Shown here: positions 52,257-60,292 of the stretch, one piece after another
How positions within the stretch are numbered: the stretch's first letter is position 1
Layout of the letters: each line of letters begins with the position of its first letter
Position numbers and translations under genes: made by a program
Origin: Stutzerimonas stutzeri
GTDB taxonomy: Bacteria > Pseudomonadota > Gammaproteobacteria > Pseudomonadales > Pseudomonadaceae
Reading direction: 5' to 3'
Length of the DNA stretch: 64,000 nt
NCBI GenBank assembly: GCA_002387205.1
Contig: DGLA01000009.1
Coordinates: forward strand, 1-64,000
Notes under the pieces: generated by a model
Seen by the model: the letters and a program-made list of their open reading frames with translations, nothing else
The model's database searches: none
Told to the model about the DNA's origin: nothing

Positions 52257-52272
52257 AATAAGAAATATTATT
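52257..52272 (+). promoter_or_regulatory. possible LysR-type operator
   Basis: AATAAGAAATATTATT is a dyad with T-N11-A character in an AT-rich patch between the exbD remnant and the next lysR gene, 198 bases before that gene. LysR regulators often bind such sites and act on divergent promoters. Confidence 0.35.
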
Positions 52273-52469
52273 GATTGTCCGTGGTTTTGTGTGATATGGC
52301 AACACCGATGGAATAACCCGGCCTTGCCTGGACACTCGCAGCCTCGCCAGCGACTGAAGGCCGGATGGCGGCAACTGGAAAGCCTCTGTGACCGGCATCG
52401 CCACCGGGAAGCACTCATGCGGTTCCCTACGGCCAGAGGAATGGACTCCACTTTCTGGGGGGGAAGTAC

Positions 52470-53381
52470 ATGAACTTACGCCATCTTCGCTGTTTCATCG
52501 CCGTGGCCGAGGAGTTGCACTTCGGCCGGGCGGCGCGAAGGCTGCATGTGGAGCAGTCACCCCTGTCGCGAACGATCCGCCAACTGGAGGCGGACTTGGG
52601 CGTGACGCTGCTGGAGCGCACGCCGCGCGGGGTGCGCCTGACCCCGGCCGGGCAGGTGTTCCTGGAGGAGGCCCGGCGCGTGCTGCTGACCCTTGAGCAA
52701 GCCCAGACCAAGGCGCGGGCGGTGGCGGCGGGACACCGGGGCACCCTGCGCATCGCCTTGGCCGGCGGCGTCGGGCGGACCCGGCTGTCGGCGCTGCTCG
52801 CGCTGTGCCGGGAGGAGGCGCCGGAAGTGGGCATCCGGCTGTTCGAGGCGCCGCTGTCGCAGGTGGTGGGCGGGCTGGGCAACGACCTGTACGACGCGGC
52901 CTTTGCGATGGCCGGCGAGATGGAGGCCGGGGTGGTCGCCATGCCGGTGTGGCAAGACCCGCTGGTGGTGGCCATACCCGCGCGGCACCCCTTGCTGGCG
53001 CACAAGCGGGTGCCGCTGGAAGAGGTGGTGGGCTACCCGCTGGTGCTGTGCCACCCGCAGGTGTGTGCGGAGTGCAGCCGGCAATGCGAGCGCCTGCTAC
53101 GCCTGGTGGAGACACCGTCGGTCGTGGCCGAGTACGTGACGACCCACTCGCTGATGCTGGCCCTGGTGGCGGCCGGCTATGGCGTGGGATTTTCCACCGA
53201 GGCGCACGTGGTGGCATGCCGGCAGGCGGACGTGATCGTCCGGCCGCTGGATGAAGACTCGGCGGCGCTGACGACCTACCTGCTACATCCCGAGGGCGCG
53301 ATGTCGGAGCCACTGCGCCACTTCATCGACCGTGCGCAGCGTGTCGGCCATATGCCGTTGGATACGCAACGGCTCGCATGA
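52470..53381 (+). CDS. LysR family regulator, BisR-like
   Basis: A 303-residue LysR-type regulator: winged helix LRHLRCFIAVAEELHFGRAARRLHVEQSPLSRTIRQLE, then an effector domain (about 90-295) containing FEAPLSQVVGGLGNDLYDAAF and the cysteine-containing HPQVCAECSRQCERLL. It reads toward the alpA-parA gene group. In ICEclc a LysR regulator, BisR, stands in this position and switches on the operon encoding BisDC, the master activator of transfer. The same role is inferred here from position and family. CTGGGGGGGAAGTAC precedes the ATG. Confidence 0.85.
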   Translation: MNLRHLRCFIAVAEELHFGRAARRLHVEQSPLSRTIRQLEADLGVTLLERTPRGVRLTPAGQVFLEEARRVLLTLEQAQTKARAVAAGHRGTLRIALAGGVGRTRLSALLALCREEAPEVGIRLFEAPLSQVVGGLGNDLYDAAFAMAGEMEAGVVAMPVWQDPLVVAIPARHPLLAHKRVPLEEVVGYPLVLCHPQVCAECSRQCERLLRLVETPSVVAEYVTTHSLMLALVAAGYGVGFSTEAHVVACRQADVIVRPLDEDSAALTTYLLHPEGAMSEPLRHFIDRAQRVGHMPLDTQRLA

Positions 53382-53912
53382 GGCTGTTTCAGGCGGGTTG
53401 GCCGATTCCATTTTGGTCAAACCGCCAGACCTGTTTTGTCATAGCGGGTTTCCATTGACGTTGTGCACGGGCGCGCTGCATCCAGGCGTTGCTCGCGCTT
53501 GCGGTTGGCATCCTGCGATGAAACTCGCATGCCCATCGTGGCGCGTCACAGCGAAGACGCGCGGCGCAACAGTGCTTGCCGTATGCGCATCGGCTCTGGC
53601 GTGTTGAGCTGATCGCGCTTTACTGGGCCTTTTTCCCTGCAAAGACTTTGGCCTGGTTATCCGGGTCAGGCATGGCGCCCGCGAATGACGCTGGTGACAG
53701 CATGTTCCGCGGCTTGCGAATTGTGAGTGATGGCGCCTTGCGCGGCAAGGCGCACATCTCGCATCGGAACCGGCGGTATCACCGATGCCACGGTCTTCGC
53801 CGCTTCGCCACCTGCTCGTTTCGCCCGGAGATTCCTGGACAGCCACGCACGCCGCCTGTACGGCGGGTGCGCGTGCTTGGACTCGGTGCGATGACGAATG
53901 GAGGCGCGCGAT
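53382..53912 (+). promoter_or_regulatory. long leader before the ICE control operon
   Basis: A 531-base region without a credible gene. A TTGACG near 53456 could be a -35 element, though I cannot place a -10 with confidence. A perfect 9-bp hairpin (GCGCCTTGC/GCAAGGCGC, 3-base loop) lies at 53733-53753. A ribosome-binding site GGAGG at 53900-53904 precedes the next gene. By comparison with ICEclc this is where the BisR-dependent promoter should lie. Confidence 0.45.
53733..53753 (+). repeat. perfect hairpin in the leader
   Basis: A 9-bp stem with a 3-base loop about 160 bases before the next gene. No T-run follows, so it may be an operator or an RNA element rather than a terminator. Confidence 0.45.
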
Positions 53913-54674
53913 ATGCCGAAGTCGAGCAGCCTGGCCGATGGCGCCAAGACCTACTACCGCCCGATCGAGGCGGCAATCCGCTGGAGCGGATTGCTGCGCT
54001 TCGAGCGGCGCATCCTGGCGGCCTTGGGAGAGCGGCCTCTGCCGGAGGCAACGGAGTTTCCGCGCTGGCCGATGCTGCGGTTGAACGCCGAAAGAATCTT
54101 CGATGCGCTGGCTCACGGCGAGATGCCGTATGGCAAGGAGGGCTTAGTGCGGGACACGCAGGGCCTGGCAATGGACGACCCGTCGCTGACGGTGCGGCAC
54201 GTCGATCTGAAAGCCTGGATGGCGCACTACTACCCAGGCGAGAAACCGACGTTTCTGTTCGATGAGATCGAGCGTGCGCTTCACCCGGCGATCAGCCTGG
54301 ACACAGTGGGCGCATTGCTGGTCGAACGGGAAGCGATCAAGGCGCGGCTGGCGGAACACCTGGGCGTGCTCGAGACGCTGCGCGCCGAGCATGAGGCGCT
54401 GCTGAAAACGCACGCCGCCTGCGCGGCCGACACGGAGCGTGCGAACACGCTGGGGCCGCGCAGCGAATCGACCTACCTGAACATCGTTGGCGGGTTACTG
54501 ACGCTGCTGCTGGGCAAGTCGCCCAGCGGCATGCCGTATTCCAGCTTCCTGACGCAGGAGGCCATCATCAGCGCGATGGTGGCGCACCACGGCAACGCGA
54601 TGGGCATCACCGAGCGCACCCTGCAGGCCAAGTTCGCACTGGCTCGGCGCAATCTGCAGAGCACAACTTCCTGA
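53913..54674 (+). CDS. conserved ICE protein of unknown function upstream of alpA
   Basis: A 253-residue protein. I prefer the ATG at 53913 because GGAGG lies 8 bases upstream. MPKSSSLADGAKTYYRPIEAAIRWSGLLRFERRIL leads into an acidic/aromatic middle and a coiled-coil-like segment (LVEREAIKARLAEHLGVLETLRAEHEALLKTHAA, about 145-180). The end (SFLTQEAIISAMVAHHGNAMGITERTLQAKFALARRNL) resembles a small DNA-binding helix bundle. I recall similar genes before alpA in PAGI-2-like islands, but not a function. It may be cytoplasmic and regulatory. Confidence 0.7.
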   Translation: MPKSSSLADGAKTYYRPIEAAIRWSGLLRFERRILAALGERPLPEATEFPRWPMLRLNAERIFDALAHGEMPYGKEGLVRDTQGLAMDDPSLTVRHVDLKAWMAHYYPGEKPTFLFDEIERALHPAISLDTVGALLVEREAIKARLAEHLGVLETLRAEHEALLKTHAACAADTERANTLGPRSESTYLNIVGGLLTLLLGKSPSGMPYSSFLTQEAIISAMVAHHGNAMGITERTLQAKFALARRNLQSTTS

Positions 54675-54792
54675 GCGATGCCAGACCGTATCTGCGGTCG
54701 CGGAAACCGCATTTGCGGTGTCTTTCTTCAACGCGGCGTTCTTAATTCGAGTCACGCCAATCAGCGCCACTGAGCGTTAAGGAGTGACCCTC

Positions 54793-55011
54793 ATGTCTTC
54801 GCAGACCACCGCCACGGCGGCACCGACCGAGCACCGCATCCTGCGCCGCGCCGAGGTCGAAGCCAAGACCGGCTTCAAGCGCGCGCACATCTACAGCCTG
54901 ATGAAGGAAGGCAAGTTCCCCAAGGCGCTGCGCCTGGGCGTGCGCGCGGTGGGCTGGGACTCGGTGGAGATCGAACAGTGGATCGCCGAGCGCCTCAAAG
55001 AACGCGCCTGA
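54793..55011 (+). CDS. alpA: AlpA family regulator
   Basis: A 72-residue protein with an AlpA/MerR-like helix-turn-helix: ILRRAEVEAKTGFKRAHIYSLMKEGKFPKALRLG, ending DSVEIEQWIAERL. AlpA-type proteins act as small activators or excisionase-like regulators on integrated elements. The ATG at 54793 follows AAGGAG at 54779-54784. It is the first small gene of the alpA-parA-shi-parB-DUF2857 group that in ICEclc is one operon. Confidence 0.9.
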   Translation: MSSQTTATAAPTEHRILRRAEVEAKTGFKRAHIYSLMKEGKFPKALRLGVRAVGWDSVEIEQWIAERLKERA

Positions 55012-55051
55012 CGCTTCTTCTCGGTTCATGCCATTCGACGAGGAGAAGCCC

Positions 55052-55918
55052 ATGCAGGTGGTGTCCATCATTTCGACCAAGGGCGGCGTGGGCAAGACCA
55101 CGACTGCGGCCAACCTGGGCGGCTTCATCGCCGATGCCGGGCTGCGCGTGCTGCTGCTGGACCTGGACGTGCAGCCCACGCTGTCGAGCTACTTCACGCT
55201 GGACGTGCGCGCGCCCGGCGGCATCTACGAGATGCTGGCCTTCAACGAGCGGCGCATCGAGCAACTGGTGTCGCGCACCGCGATCGCGGGCCTGGACCTG
55301 GTGCTCTCGAACGACGACCGCGGCGAACTGAACACGCTGCTGCTGCACGCTCCGGATGGGCGCCTGCGACTGCGCCATTTGCTGCCCGTCTTCCGCACGC
55401 ACTATGACCTGCTGTTGATCGACACCCAGGGCGCGCGCAGCGTGCTGCTGGAGATGGCTGTGCTGGCGTCCGACCTGGCGCTGTCGCCGGTGACGCCGGA
55501 AATCCTCGCGGCGCGCGAGCTGCGGCGCGGCACGCTGCAACTGATCGAGGACATCGCGCCGTATCGGCACCTGGGCATCGAGCCGCCGCCGCTGCGCCTG
55601 CTCATCAACCGTGTGCATCCGGTGTCGTCGAACGCGCGGCTGGTCCAGCAGGCGCTGCGACAGGTGTTCCAGGAACAGGCCGGCGTGCAGGTGCTGGGCA
55701 CCGACGTGCCGGCCATCGAAGCCTATCCGCGCGCTGCGACACGAGGATTGCCAGTGCACCGGGTGGAGTACCGGCAGCCGGCTGGGCGCACGGCGCCCGC
55801 GGCGCTGGAGACCATGCGCACGCTGGCCGGCGAGCTGTTCCCCGCGTGGCGGGAGTGCTTCGCGCTGGTCACCGGCCGGGCCGATGCGGGAGGGGCCAGC
55901 CATGGCGAGCGCACATGA
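55052..55918 (+). CDS. parA: ParA family ATPase (Soj-like)
   Basis: A 288-residue ParA/MinD-type ATPase. The ATG at 55052 (MQVVSIISTKGGVGKTTTAANL) is preferred because GAGGAG lies upstream. The deviant Walker A is KGGVGKTT (residues 10-17), Walker A' and B segments are LLLDLDVQPTLS and LLLIDTQGARS, and the late QQALRQVFQ helix is typical. On chromosomal ICEs such genes stabilise the excised circle or support transfer-competent cells. It overlaps shi by 17 bases. Confidence 0.93.
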   Translation: MQVVSIISTKGGVGKTTTAANLGGFIADAGLRVLLLDLDVQPTLSSYFTLDVRAPGGIYEMLAFNERRIEQLVSRTAIAGLDLVLSNDDRGELNTLLLHAPDGRLRLRHLLPVFRTHYDLLLIDTQGARSVLLEMAVLASDLALSPVTPEILAARELRRGTLQLIEDIAPYRHLGIEPPPLRLLINRVHPVSSNARLVQQALRQVFQEQAGVQVLGTDVPAIEAYPRAATRGLPVHRVEYRQPAGRTAPAALETMRTLAGELFPAWRECFALVTGRADAGGASHGERT

Positions 55919-56138
55919 ACTGGCGCGCGGCCGTGAACGGCTGCGCGCGCTGATCGAGTTCGCGCTGGGCGAAGGCTGGCGCGTGGTGCGCACGTCCGGC
56001 GGGCACCTGAAATTCACGAAACCAGGCTGCGCGTCGATCTACACCAGTTCGACTGCGAGCGACCACCGTGCCGACCGCAATGCCCGCGCGCAACTTCGCC
56101 GGGCCGACCGGCAGGCGCAGGAGAACGGCCGTGGCTGA
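55902..56138 (+). CDS. shi: Shi-like HicA-fold protein of the ICE
   Basis: A 78-residue protein from the ATG at 55902, preceded by GGGAGGGG. GWRVVRTSGGHLKFTKPGC resembles the HicA toxin core (GFxxxRxxGSHxxF pattern, with G-H at the active histidine). ICEclc has a small gene, shi, between parA and parB whose product, with ParA, stops division of transfer-competent cells. Position, size and overlap with both neighbours match. The identification rests on this synteny and the HicA-like motif. No HicB antitoxin is adjacent. Confidence 0.7.
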   Translation: MASAHELARGRERLRALIEFALGEGWRVVRTSGGHLKFTKPGCASIYTSSTASDHRADRNARAQLRRADRQAQENGRG

Positions 56139-57789
56139 GCTGACGCCGCAGGACATGGCTGCCAAGCTGCTGGCCACCGGCTTCGAGCGCAGCGGCCCTT
56201 CGGCCGCGACCTTGAGCGACCCCATCGCCGACACGCCGATGATGGTGACGCTGAACCAGTTGCGGCCCTACGACCACGACCCGCGCGTGACGCGCAACCC
56301 GGCCTATGCGGAGATCAAGGCGTCCATCCGCGAACGTGGGCTGGACGCGCCCCCCGCGATCACGCGCAGGCCGGGCGAGGCGCACTACATCATTCGCAAC
56401 GGCGGCAACACGCGGCTGGCGATCCTGCGCGAGTTGTGGAGCGAGACCAAGGAGGAACGCTTCTTCCGCATTGCGTGCCTGTTCCGCCCGTGGCCGGCGC
56501 GCGGCGAAATCGTGGCGCTGACCGGGCATCTGGCCGAGAACGAGCTGCGCGGCGGGCTGACCTTCATCGAGCGGGCCTTGGGCATCGAGAAGGCGCGCGA
56601 GTTCTACGAGCAGGAAAGCGGCCAGGCGCTGTCGCAGAGCGAACTCGCGCGGCGGCTGACTGCCGACGGCTATCCGGTGCCGCAGTCGCACATCAGCCGC
56701 ATGAACGATGCGGTGCGCTATCTGCTGCCGGCGATCCCGACGCTGCTGTACGGCGGATTGGGCCGGCATCAGGTGGACCGGCTCGCGGTGCTGCGCAAGG
56801 CGTGCGAGCGCACCTGGGAGCGGCGTGCGCTGGGCCGCACCGTGGCCGTGGACTTCGCCACCTTGTTTCAGGACGTGCTGACGCAGTTCGACACTCAGCC
56901 AGACGACTTCTCGCCGCAGCGGGTGCAGGACGAGCTCGTGGGCCAGATGGCCGAGCTGCTGGTGGCGGACTACGACACGCTGGCGCTGGAGATCAACGAC
57001 AGCGAAAGCCGCCAGCGTGCGCTGACCAGCGAACCGGCAGCGCCGACGCCCCCGGCAGCACCTGTCTTGCCTGCTACACCGCCCTCGCCGGTCTCCGCGC
57101 CTCGGCAGCCACCCGCCTCGTCTGTGCCGCGCGACACCACGCCGGTCGCGCCTCCGGCGCCAGCAGCAACACCGCCTGCACCGCCCGGAGCGCCGGAGGA
57201 ACAGTACGGGCAACGCGACGAGCGTCTGCAAGGGCACATCGTGACACCGGCACCGACCACCGAGCGCCTGCTGTCCATCCAACGGATGGTCGCGGACCAG
57301 CTCGGCGACAAGCTGCCCGACTTCGAGGTCGACGCGCTGCGTGCGATCCCCGTGCAGGCTGGCGGGCTCTATCCCATCTCGGACGTCTGGTATATCGAGC
57401 CGGGGCTGGACGCGCCGGATCGCCTGCGCGTGCACATCGCGCAGTTCGCGCGCGAGATTGCCGGGGACGCGGCGGTGGCCGACCACATCGAGGCCATCGA
57501 CGGCGGCATCGGCTTCGTCTGCGTGGCGCCGGCCGTGGGCCAGGCGAAAGCGCTGCCGGCGTTCGCGCGGGCGGTGCTCACCCTGCTGCATGCGCTGAGT
57601 GCGGCGCCGCCTGCCGCGAACGGCTTGGACCGCGCGCGGCTGGCCGACGAGCTGGCGGCGCTGCTGCATGGCCACGGCGGCTCGGCCACACGCCTGAGCG
57701 ATGCTGCGCTGGTGAAGCTGTTCCGTCTGCTGCGCCTGGCGCGCCGGCTGCTGGACCTGCAAGCCGGCGAAGCGGGCCAGGAATCCTGA
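56131..57789 (+). CDS. ParB-like ICE protein (BisD/ParB position)
   Basis: A 552-residue protein from a GTG at 56131, supported by CAGGAGAAC just upstream. The ParB-type core (about 40-230) includes VTLNQLRPYDHDPRVTRNPAY, YIIRNGGNTRLAILREL, AENELRGGLTFIERAL and the helix-turn-helix LSQSELARRLTADGYPVPQSHISRM. A long proline/alanine linker (about 290-350) and a second conserved domain with GLYPISDVWYIEPGLD follow. In ICEclc the gene here contributes to the BisDC activator, as I recall it. Partition or transcriptional control is possible. It overlaps shi by 8 bases. Confidence 0.82.
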   Translation: MAELTPQDMAAKLLATGFERSGPSAATLSDPIADTPMMVTLNQLRPYDHDPRVTRNPAYAEIKASIRERGLDAPPAITRRPGEAHYIIRNGGNTRLAILRELWSETKEERFFRIACLFRPWPARGEIVALTGHLAENELRGGLTFIERALGIEKAREFYEQESGQALSQSELARRLTADGYPVPQSHISRMNDAVRYLLPAIPTLLYGGLGRHQVDRLAVLRKACERTWERRALGRTVAVDFATLFQDVLTQFDTQPDDFSPQRVQDELVGQMAELLVADYDTLALEINDSESRQRALTSEPAAPTPPAAPVLPATPPSPVSAPRQPPASSVPRDTTPVAPPAPAATPPAPPGAPEEQYGQRDERLQGHIVTPAPTTERLLSIQRMVADQLGDKLPDFEVDALRAIPVQAGGLYPISDVWYIEPGLDAPDRLRVHIAQFAREIAGDAAVADHIEAIDGGIGFVCVAPAVGQAKALPAFARAVLTLLHALSAAPPAANGLDRARLADELAALLHGHGGSATRLSDAALVKLFRLLRLARRLLDLQAGEAGQES

Positions 57790-57806
57790 GCGCAGGAGGC
57801 TCTCGC

Positions 57807-58367
57807 ATGTCGGCACCGCACCCGCTCAACCAGGCCGTGATCGCCCAGGCCCTGCATGACCTGCGCAACGGCCAGTTGCGCCGCTGCAAGGCCATGGGCT
57901 TCGGCGAGGAGGAGCTGGATGCGCTGAAGCACCCTGAACTCGTGAGCATGCTGGTGAATGCCACGGTGTCATGGTGTTCGGTGTCGGTGAACCAGGAGGT
58001 GTTGAAGCGGCTGCTGAGCCAGGTGCACGACGTGGAGCGGGAGATCGCCACGGTGGACCGCATGCTGCGCCTGGGGGCGAGCACGGAGATGGTCAGCAAG
58101 TTCTACGGCCTCACGCATCAGGAAGTGGCGCTGCGCCGCGACATCCTCGGGCTGCCCAAGCGCAAGGGCCGGCATCCGGTACTCGACGAGGCGCAGGACG
58201 TGGCCTTGTGGGAGCGCTGGAAGGCCGGCGTCACCGAGCGCCATATCGCCCTGACCGACGACATGGCGATGCTGGCGCTGACCATGGACCTGGCCGAGGC
58301 CATGACCCTGCCCATGTCGGTGATCTGGTCGGCGATACGGAACTGGATCGACCAGGGGCTGGTGTAG
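57807..58367 (+). CDS. DUF2857 family protein (BisC/FlhC-like position)
   Basis: A 186-residue protein: QAVIAQALHDLRNGQLRRCKAMGFGEEELDALKH is the DUF2857 start, and EIATVDRMLRLGASTEMVSKFYGLTHQEVALRRDILGL contains a helix-turn-helix-like segment. In ICEclc the DUF2857 protein of this operon is remotely like the flagellar activator FlhC and takes part in the BisDC transfer activator, from memory. It lies 17 bases after the ParB-like gene, with CAGGAGG as ribosome-binding site, and 2 bases before the replication gene. Confidence 0.8.
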   Translation: MSAPHPLNQAVIAQALHDLRNGQLRRCKAMGFGEEELDALKHPELVSMLVNATVSWCSVSVNQEVLKRLLSQVHDVEREIATVDRMLRLGASTEMVSKFYGLTHQEVALRRDILGLPKRKGRHPVLDEAQDVALWERWKAGVTERHIALTDDMAMLALTMDLAEAMTLPMSVIWSAIRNWIDQGLV

Positions 58368-58369
58368 CC

Positions 58370-59563
58370 ATGACCACGGGCAGCGCACCACGGCGCGATG
58401 GCCCGGTTGCGCTGTCGGCGTTGTTCGACGAGGCGCTGCGGCACCTTGAGCCGAAGGAACCGGCGCAGGGCACGGCGCCGAGCCAGGACTGCTTTCTCTA
58501 CAGCGGCAACCGGCACGAGAGCGTCCCGCGCGCGCTGTTCCTCGACCGGCGCCTGACGCCGCTGGAGCGCAATGCCTGGCAGGTGTTCCGCCTGCAGCTC
58601 AACGACGACGGCGTGACCGCCTTTCCTACCTACGACCAGCTCCGCCCCTATCTGGCGTCCATGCCCTGTGCGTCGCAAGCCTCGCACGAGACCGTGGCGC
58701 GCGCCTTGACGCTGCTGCGGCTGACACGCTGGCTCAGCCTGGTGCGGCGGCGGCGCGATCCCAGGACCGGCCGTATCCAAGGCAACCTCTACGTGCTGCA
58801 CGACGAACCGCTGTCGCCCTTCGAGGCGATGCAGCTCGACCCGGACTACCTGGGCTTGGTCAGTCAGGCGCTCACGCACGCGGCGAAGGCGGTGCAGGTC
58901 GTGGGCATGAACACGCTGCGGGAGATCGCCGAAGACCCGCTGCTCAGCGGGCGCACGCTGCCGACCCGCCTGCAAGTGCTGGCGCAGCGCATGGCGCGGC
59001 ATGGCTGGACGACGCCAGGTTATCCACAGGAGGGTGCGGACCACGAATCCGAAGAAGGCCAGGAAGCCCTTCTTCGGAATGCTGCGCGCCCGTCTTCGGA
59101 ATCCGAAGCAGGGCCGAAACCCGCGCCGGACGGCTCTCTTCGGATTCCGAAGCAGGACCGTACAGTACGTAATGATCGTATAAATGAAGTACGTACAGTA
59201 CCGCGCGCGAGGGCCTTGCAGAACCTGCGGCTGCCAGACCGCTTCCAGCGTTTGAAGCACGAGCAGCAGTCCGGCGCGCTGGTGGCCTTGCGGCAGGTGG
59301 ACGAAGCCCTGCGGCAGGCGGTGCTGGACGAATGGGAGGCGCGCTGCTGCAACAGCTCGGTGCGCAACCCGGCTGGCTACCTGTTCGGCATCATCCAGAA
59401 GGCGATCCGTGGGGAGTTCAAGGCCTGGGCGGGCGACAGCGCCACGGTGCCGCCTGCTTCCCGTCCACCCGCACCGGCACCGGCGCCATCGGCACCGCCG
59501 GTATCCCCCGAAGTGGCGCGCGCCCACCTGGCGCGGTTGCGGGCGGCCCTGCGCGACCCGTGA
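58370..59563 (+). CDS. STY4528 family island replication protein
   Basis: A 397-residue protein recognised as the STY4528 pathogenicity-island replication family. The N-terminal winged-helix-like domain (LTPLERNAWQVFRLQLNDDGVTAFPTYDQLRPYLA; SHETVARALTLLRLTRWLSLVRRRRD) resembles plasmid replication initiators. A Ser/Pro/Glu-rich linker (about 220-275) is encoded by DNA with a DnaA box and palindromes. A C-terminal conserved region follows (LPDRFQRLKHEQQSGALVALRQVDEAL; SVRNPAGYLFGIIQKAIRGEFKAW), ending in a proline-rich tail. It is probably needed for replication of the excised circle. Confidence 0.85.
   Translation: MTTGSAPRRDGPVALSALFDEALRHLEPKEPAQGTAPSQDCFLYSGNRHESVPRALFLDRRLTPLERNAWQVFRLQLNDDGVTAFPTYDQLRPYLASMPCASQASHETVARALTLLRLTRWLSLVRRRRDPRTGRIQGNLYVLHDEPLSPFEAMQLDPDYLGLVSQALTHAAKAVQVVGMNTLREIAEDPLLSGRTLPTRLQVLAQRMARHGWTTPGYPQEGADHESEEGQEALLRNAARPSSESEAGPKPAPDGSLRIPKQDRTVRNDRINEVRTVPRARALQNLRLPDRFQRLKHEQQSGALVALRQVDEALRQAVLDEWEARCCNSSVRNPAGYLFGIIQKAIRGEFKAWAGDSATVPPASRPPAPAPAPSAPPVSPEVARAHLARLRAALRDP
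59020..59028 (+). other. DnaA box within the replication gene
   Basis: TTATCCACA is the exact DnaA consensus. It lies 16 bases before the phased palindromes at 59044-59152, in the linker-coding part of the STY4528 gene. This is the arrangement of a plasmid-type origin. Confidence 0.6.
59044..59152 (+). repeat. iteron-like CTTCGGAATCCGAAG palindromes
   Basis: Full palindromes are CTTCGGAATCCGAAG at 59094-59108 and CTTCGGATTCCGAAG at 59138-59152, both followed by CAGG. Half-sites are AATCCGAAG at 59046-59054 and CTTCGGAAT at 59072-59080. Spacings of 22 and 44 bases put them near the same helix face. An AT-richer stretch with two inverted GTACAGTAC-type repeats follows at 59160-59201. Confidence 0.6.
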
Positions 59564-59570
59564 CCGGCCG

Positions 59571-59591
59571 AGCTATCCCCTGGGGATAGCT
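59571..59591 (+). repeat. ICE palindrome copy 1 (AGCTATCCCC/GGGGATAGCT)
   Basis: A perfect 10-bp inverted repeat with one central base, 8 bases after the STY4528 stop and 100 bases before relB. Similar copies lie at 60467-60485 and 62378-62398. The tail GGGACAG and GCCTTCC is shared with copy 2. Confidence 0.7.
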
Positions 59592-59690
59592 GGGACAGGG
59601 AGCCTTCCGGCGGGTCAATCCGGCTACACTCTTGCCAAGGTCTCAATTGAGATACAAAATAGGGGCTAATGCATAACAGGAGAAGCAACG

Positions 59691-59990
59691 ATGGCCGCAC
59701 AGACTTCGATGCTGCACATCCGCGTGGACGATAAGCTCAAGGCCGATGCAGCCGAGAAACTCGCCGGGGTCGGCCTCACCGTTTCGGACGCCGTGCGCAT
59801 CCTGCTGACCCGTGTGGTCAAGGAAGGCGCACTGCCGGCTGGCCTCACGGCCGACCCGGAGGCCTACGATGCCTGGTTCCGGGCGAAGGTCCAGGAGGCG
59901 CTGGCCGACACACGGCCGCCGGTGCCGCACCAGCAGGTCATGGATGAGGCGCAGGCCCTGATCGACAGGAAGCGGCGTGCGCGTACTTGA
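59691..59990 (+). CDS. RelB/DinJ family antitoxin
   Basis: A 99-residue antitoxin: MAAQTSMLHIRVDDKLKADAAEKLAGVGLTVSDAVRILL is the RelB/DinJ ribbon-helix-helix, and the acidic/arginine-rich tail is the toxin-binding region. ACAGGAGAAGCAACG provides a strong ribosome-binding site, and a TACAAAAT-like -10 lies near 59652. It overlaps the toxin start by 14 bases. It probably acts as an addiction module stabilising the ICE. Confidence 0.93.
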   Translation: MAAQTSMLHIRVDDKLKADAAEKLAGVGLTVSDAVRILLTRVVKEGALPAGLTADPEAYDAWFRAKVQEALADTRPPVPHQQVMDEAQALIDRKRRART

Positions 59991-60264
59991 GTGGCGGGAA
60001 GCTGCCCGCGCCGACCTGCTGGCGATTGTTGACTACATCTCGGACGACAACCCCGATGCCGCGCAGCGGTTGAAGGACGACATCGAGGCCAAGGCCGCGA
60101 AGCTGCCGGAGCGCCCGAAGCTCTACCGGCCTGGCCGCGTGGCCGGCACGCGGGAGATGGTCGTGCGTGCGAACTACGTGGTGGTCTACATGGAGGACAC
60201 CCGCGCGGTGTCCATCCTGCGCGTGTTGCACGCCGCGCAGCAGTGGCCGCCGGCACGGGAGTGA
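59977..60264 (+). CDS. RelE/ParE family toxin
   Basis: A 95-residue toxin from a GTG at 59977: MRVLEWREAARADLLAIVDYISDDNPDAAQRLKDD (helix pair), then RPKLYRPGRVAGTREMVVRANYVVVYMEDTRAVSILRVLHAAQQWP (beta-sheet with the catalytic-site arginines). Depending on subgroup it cleaves mRNA on ribosomes or inhibits gyrase. It is paired with the RelB-like antitoxin in the standard order. Confidence 0.92.
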   Translation: MRVLEWREAARADLLAIVDYISDDNPDAAQRLKDDIEAKAAKLPERPKLYRPGRVAGTREMVVRANYVVVYMEDTRAVSILRVLHAAQQWPPARE

Positions 60265-60292
60265 AGGAGGTTTTCCTCACTGGAGATTCACC

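Noticed and set aside
56014..57816. 600-codon open frame antisense to the ParB-like gene
   Set aside because: Arginine-rich low-complexity translation; the sense frame has ParB motifs and a ribosome-binding site.
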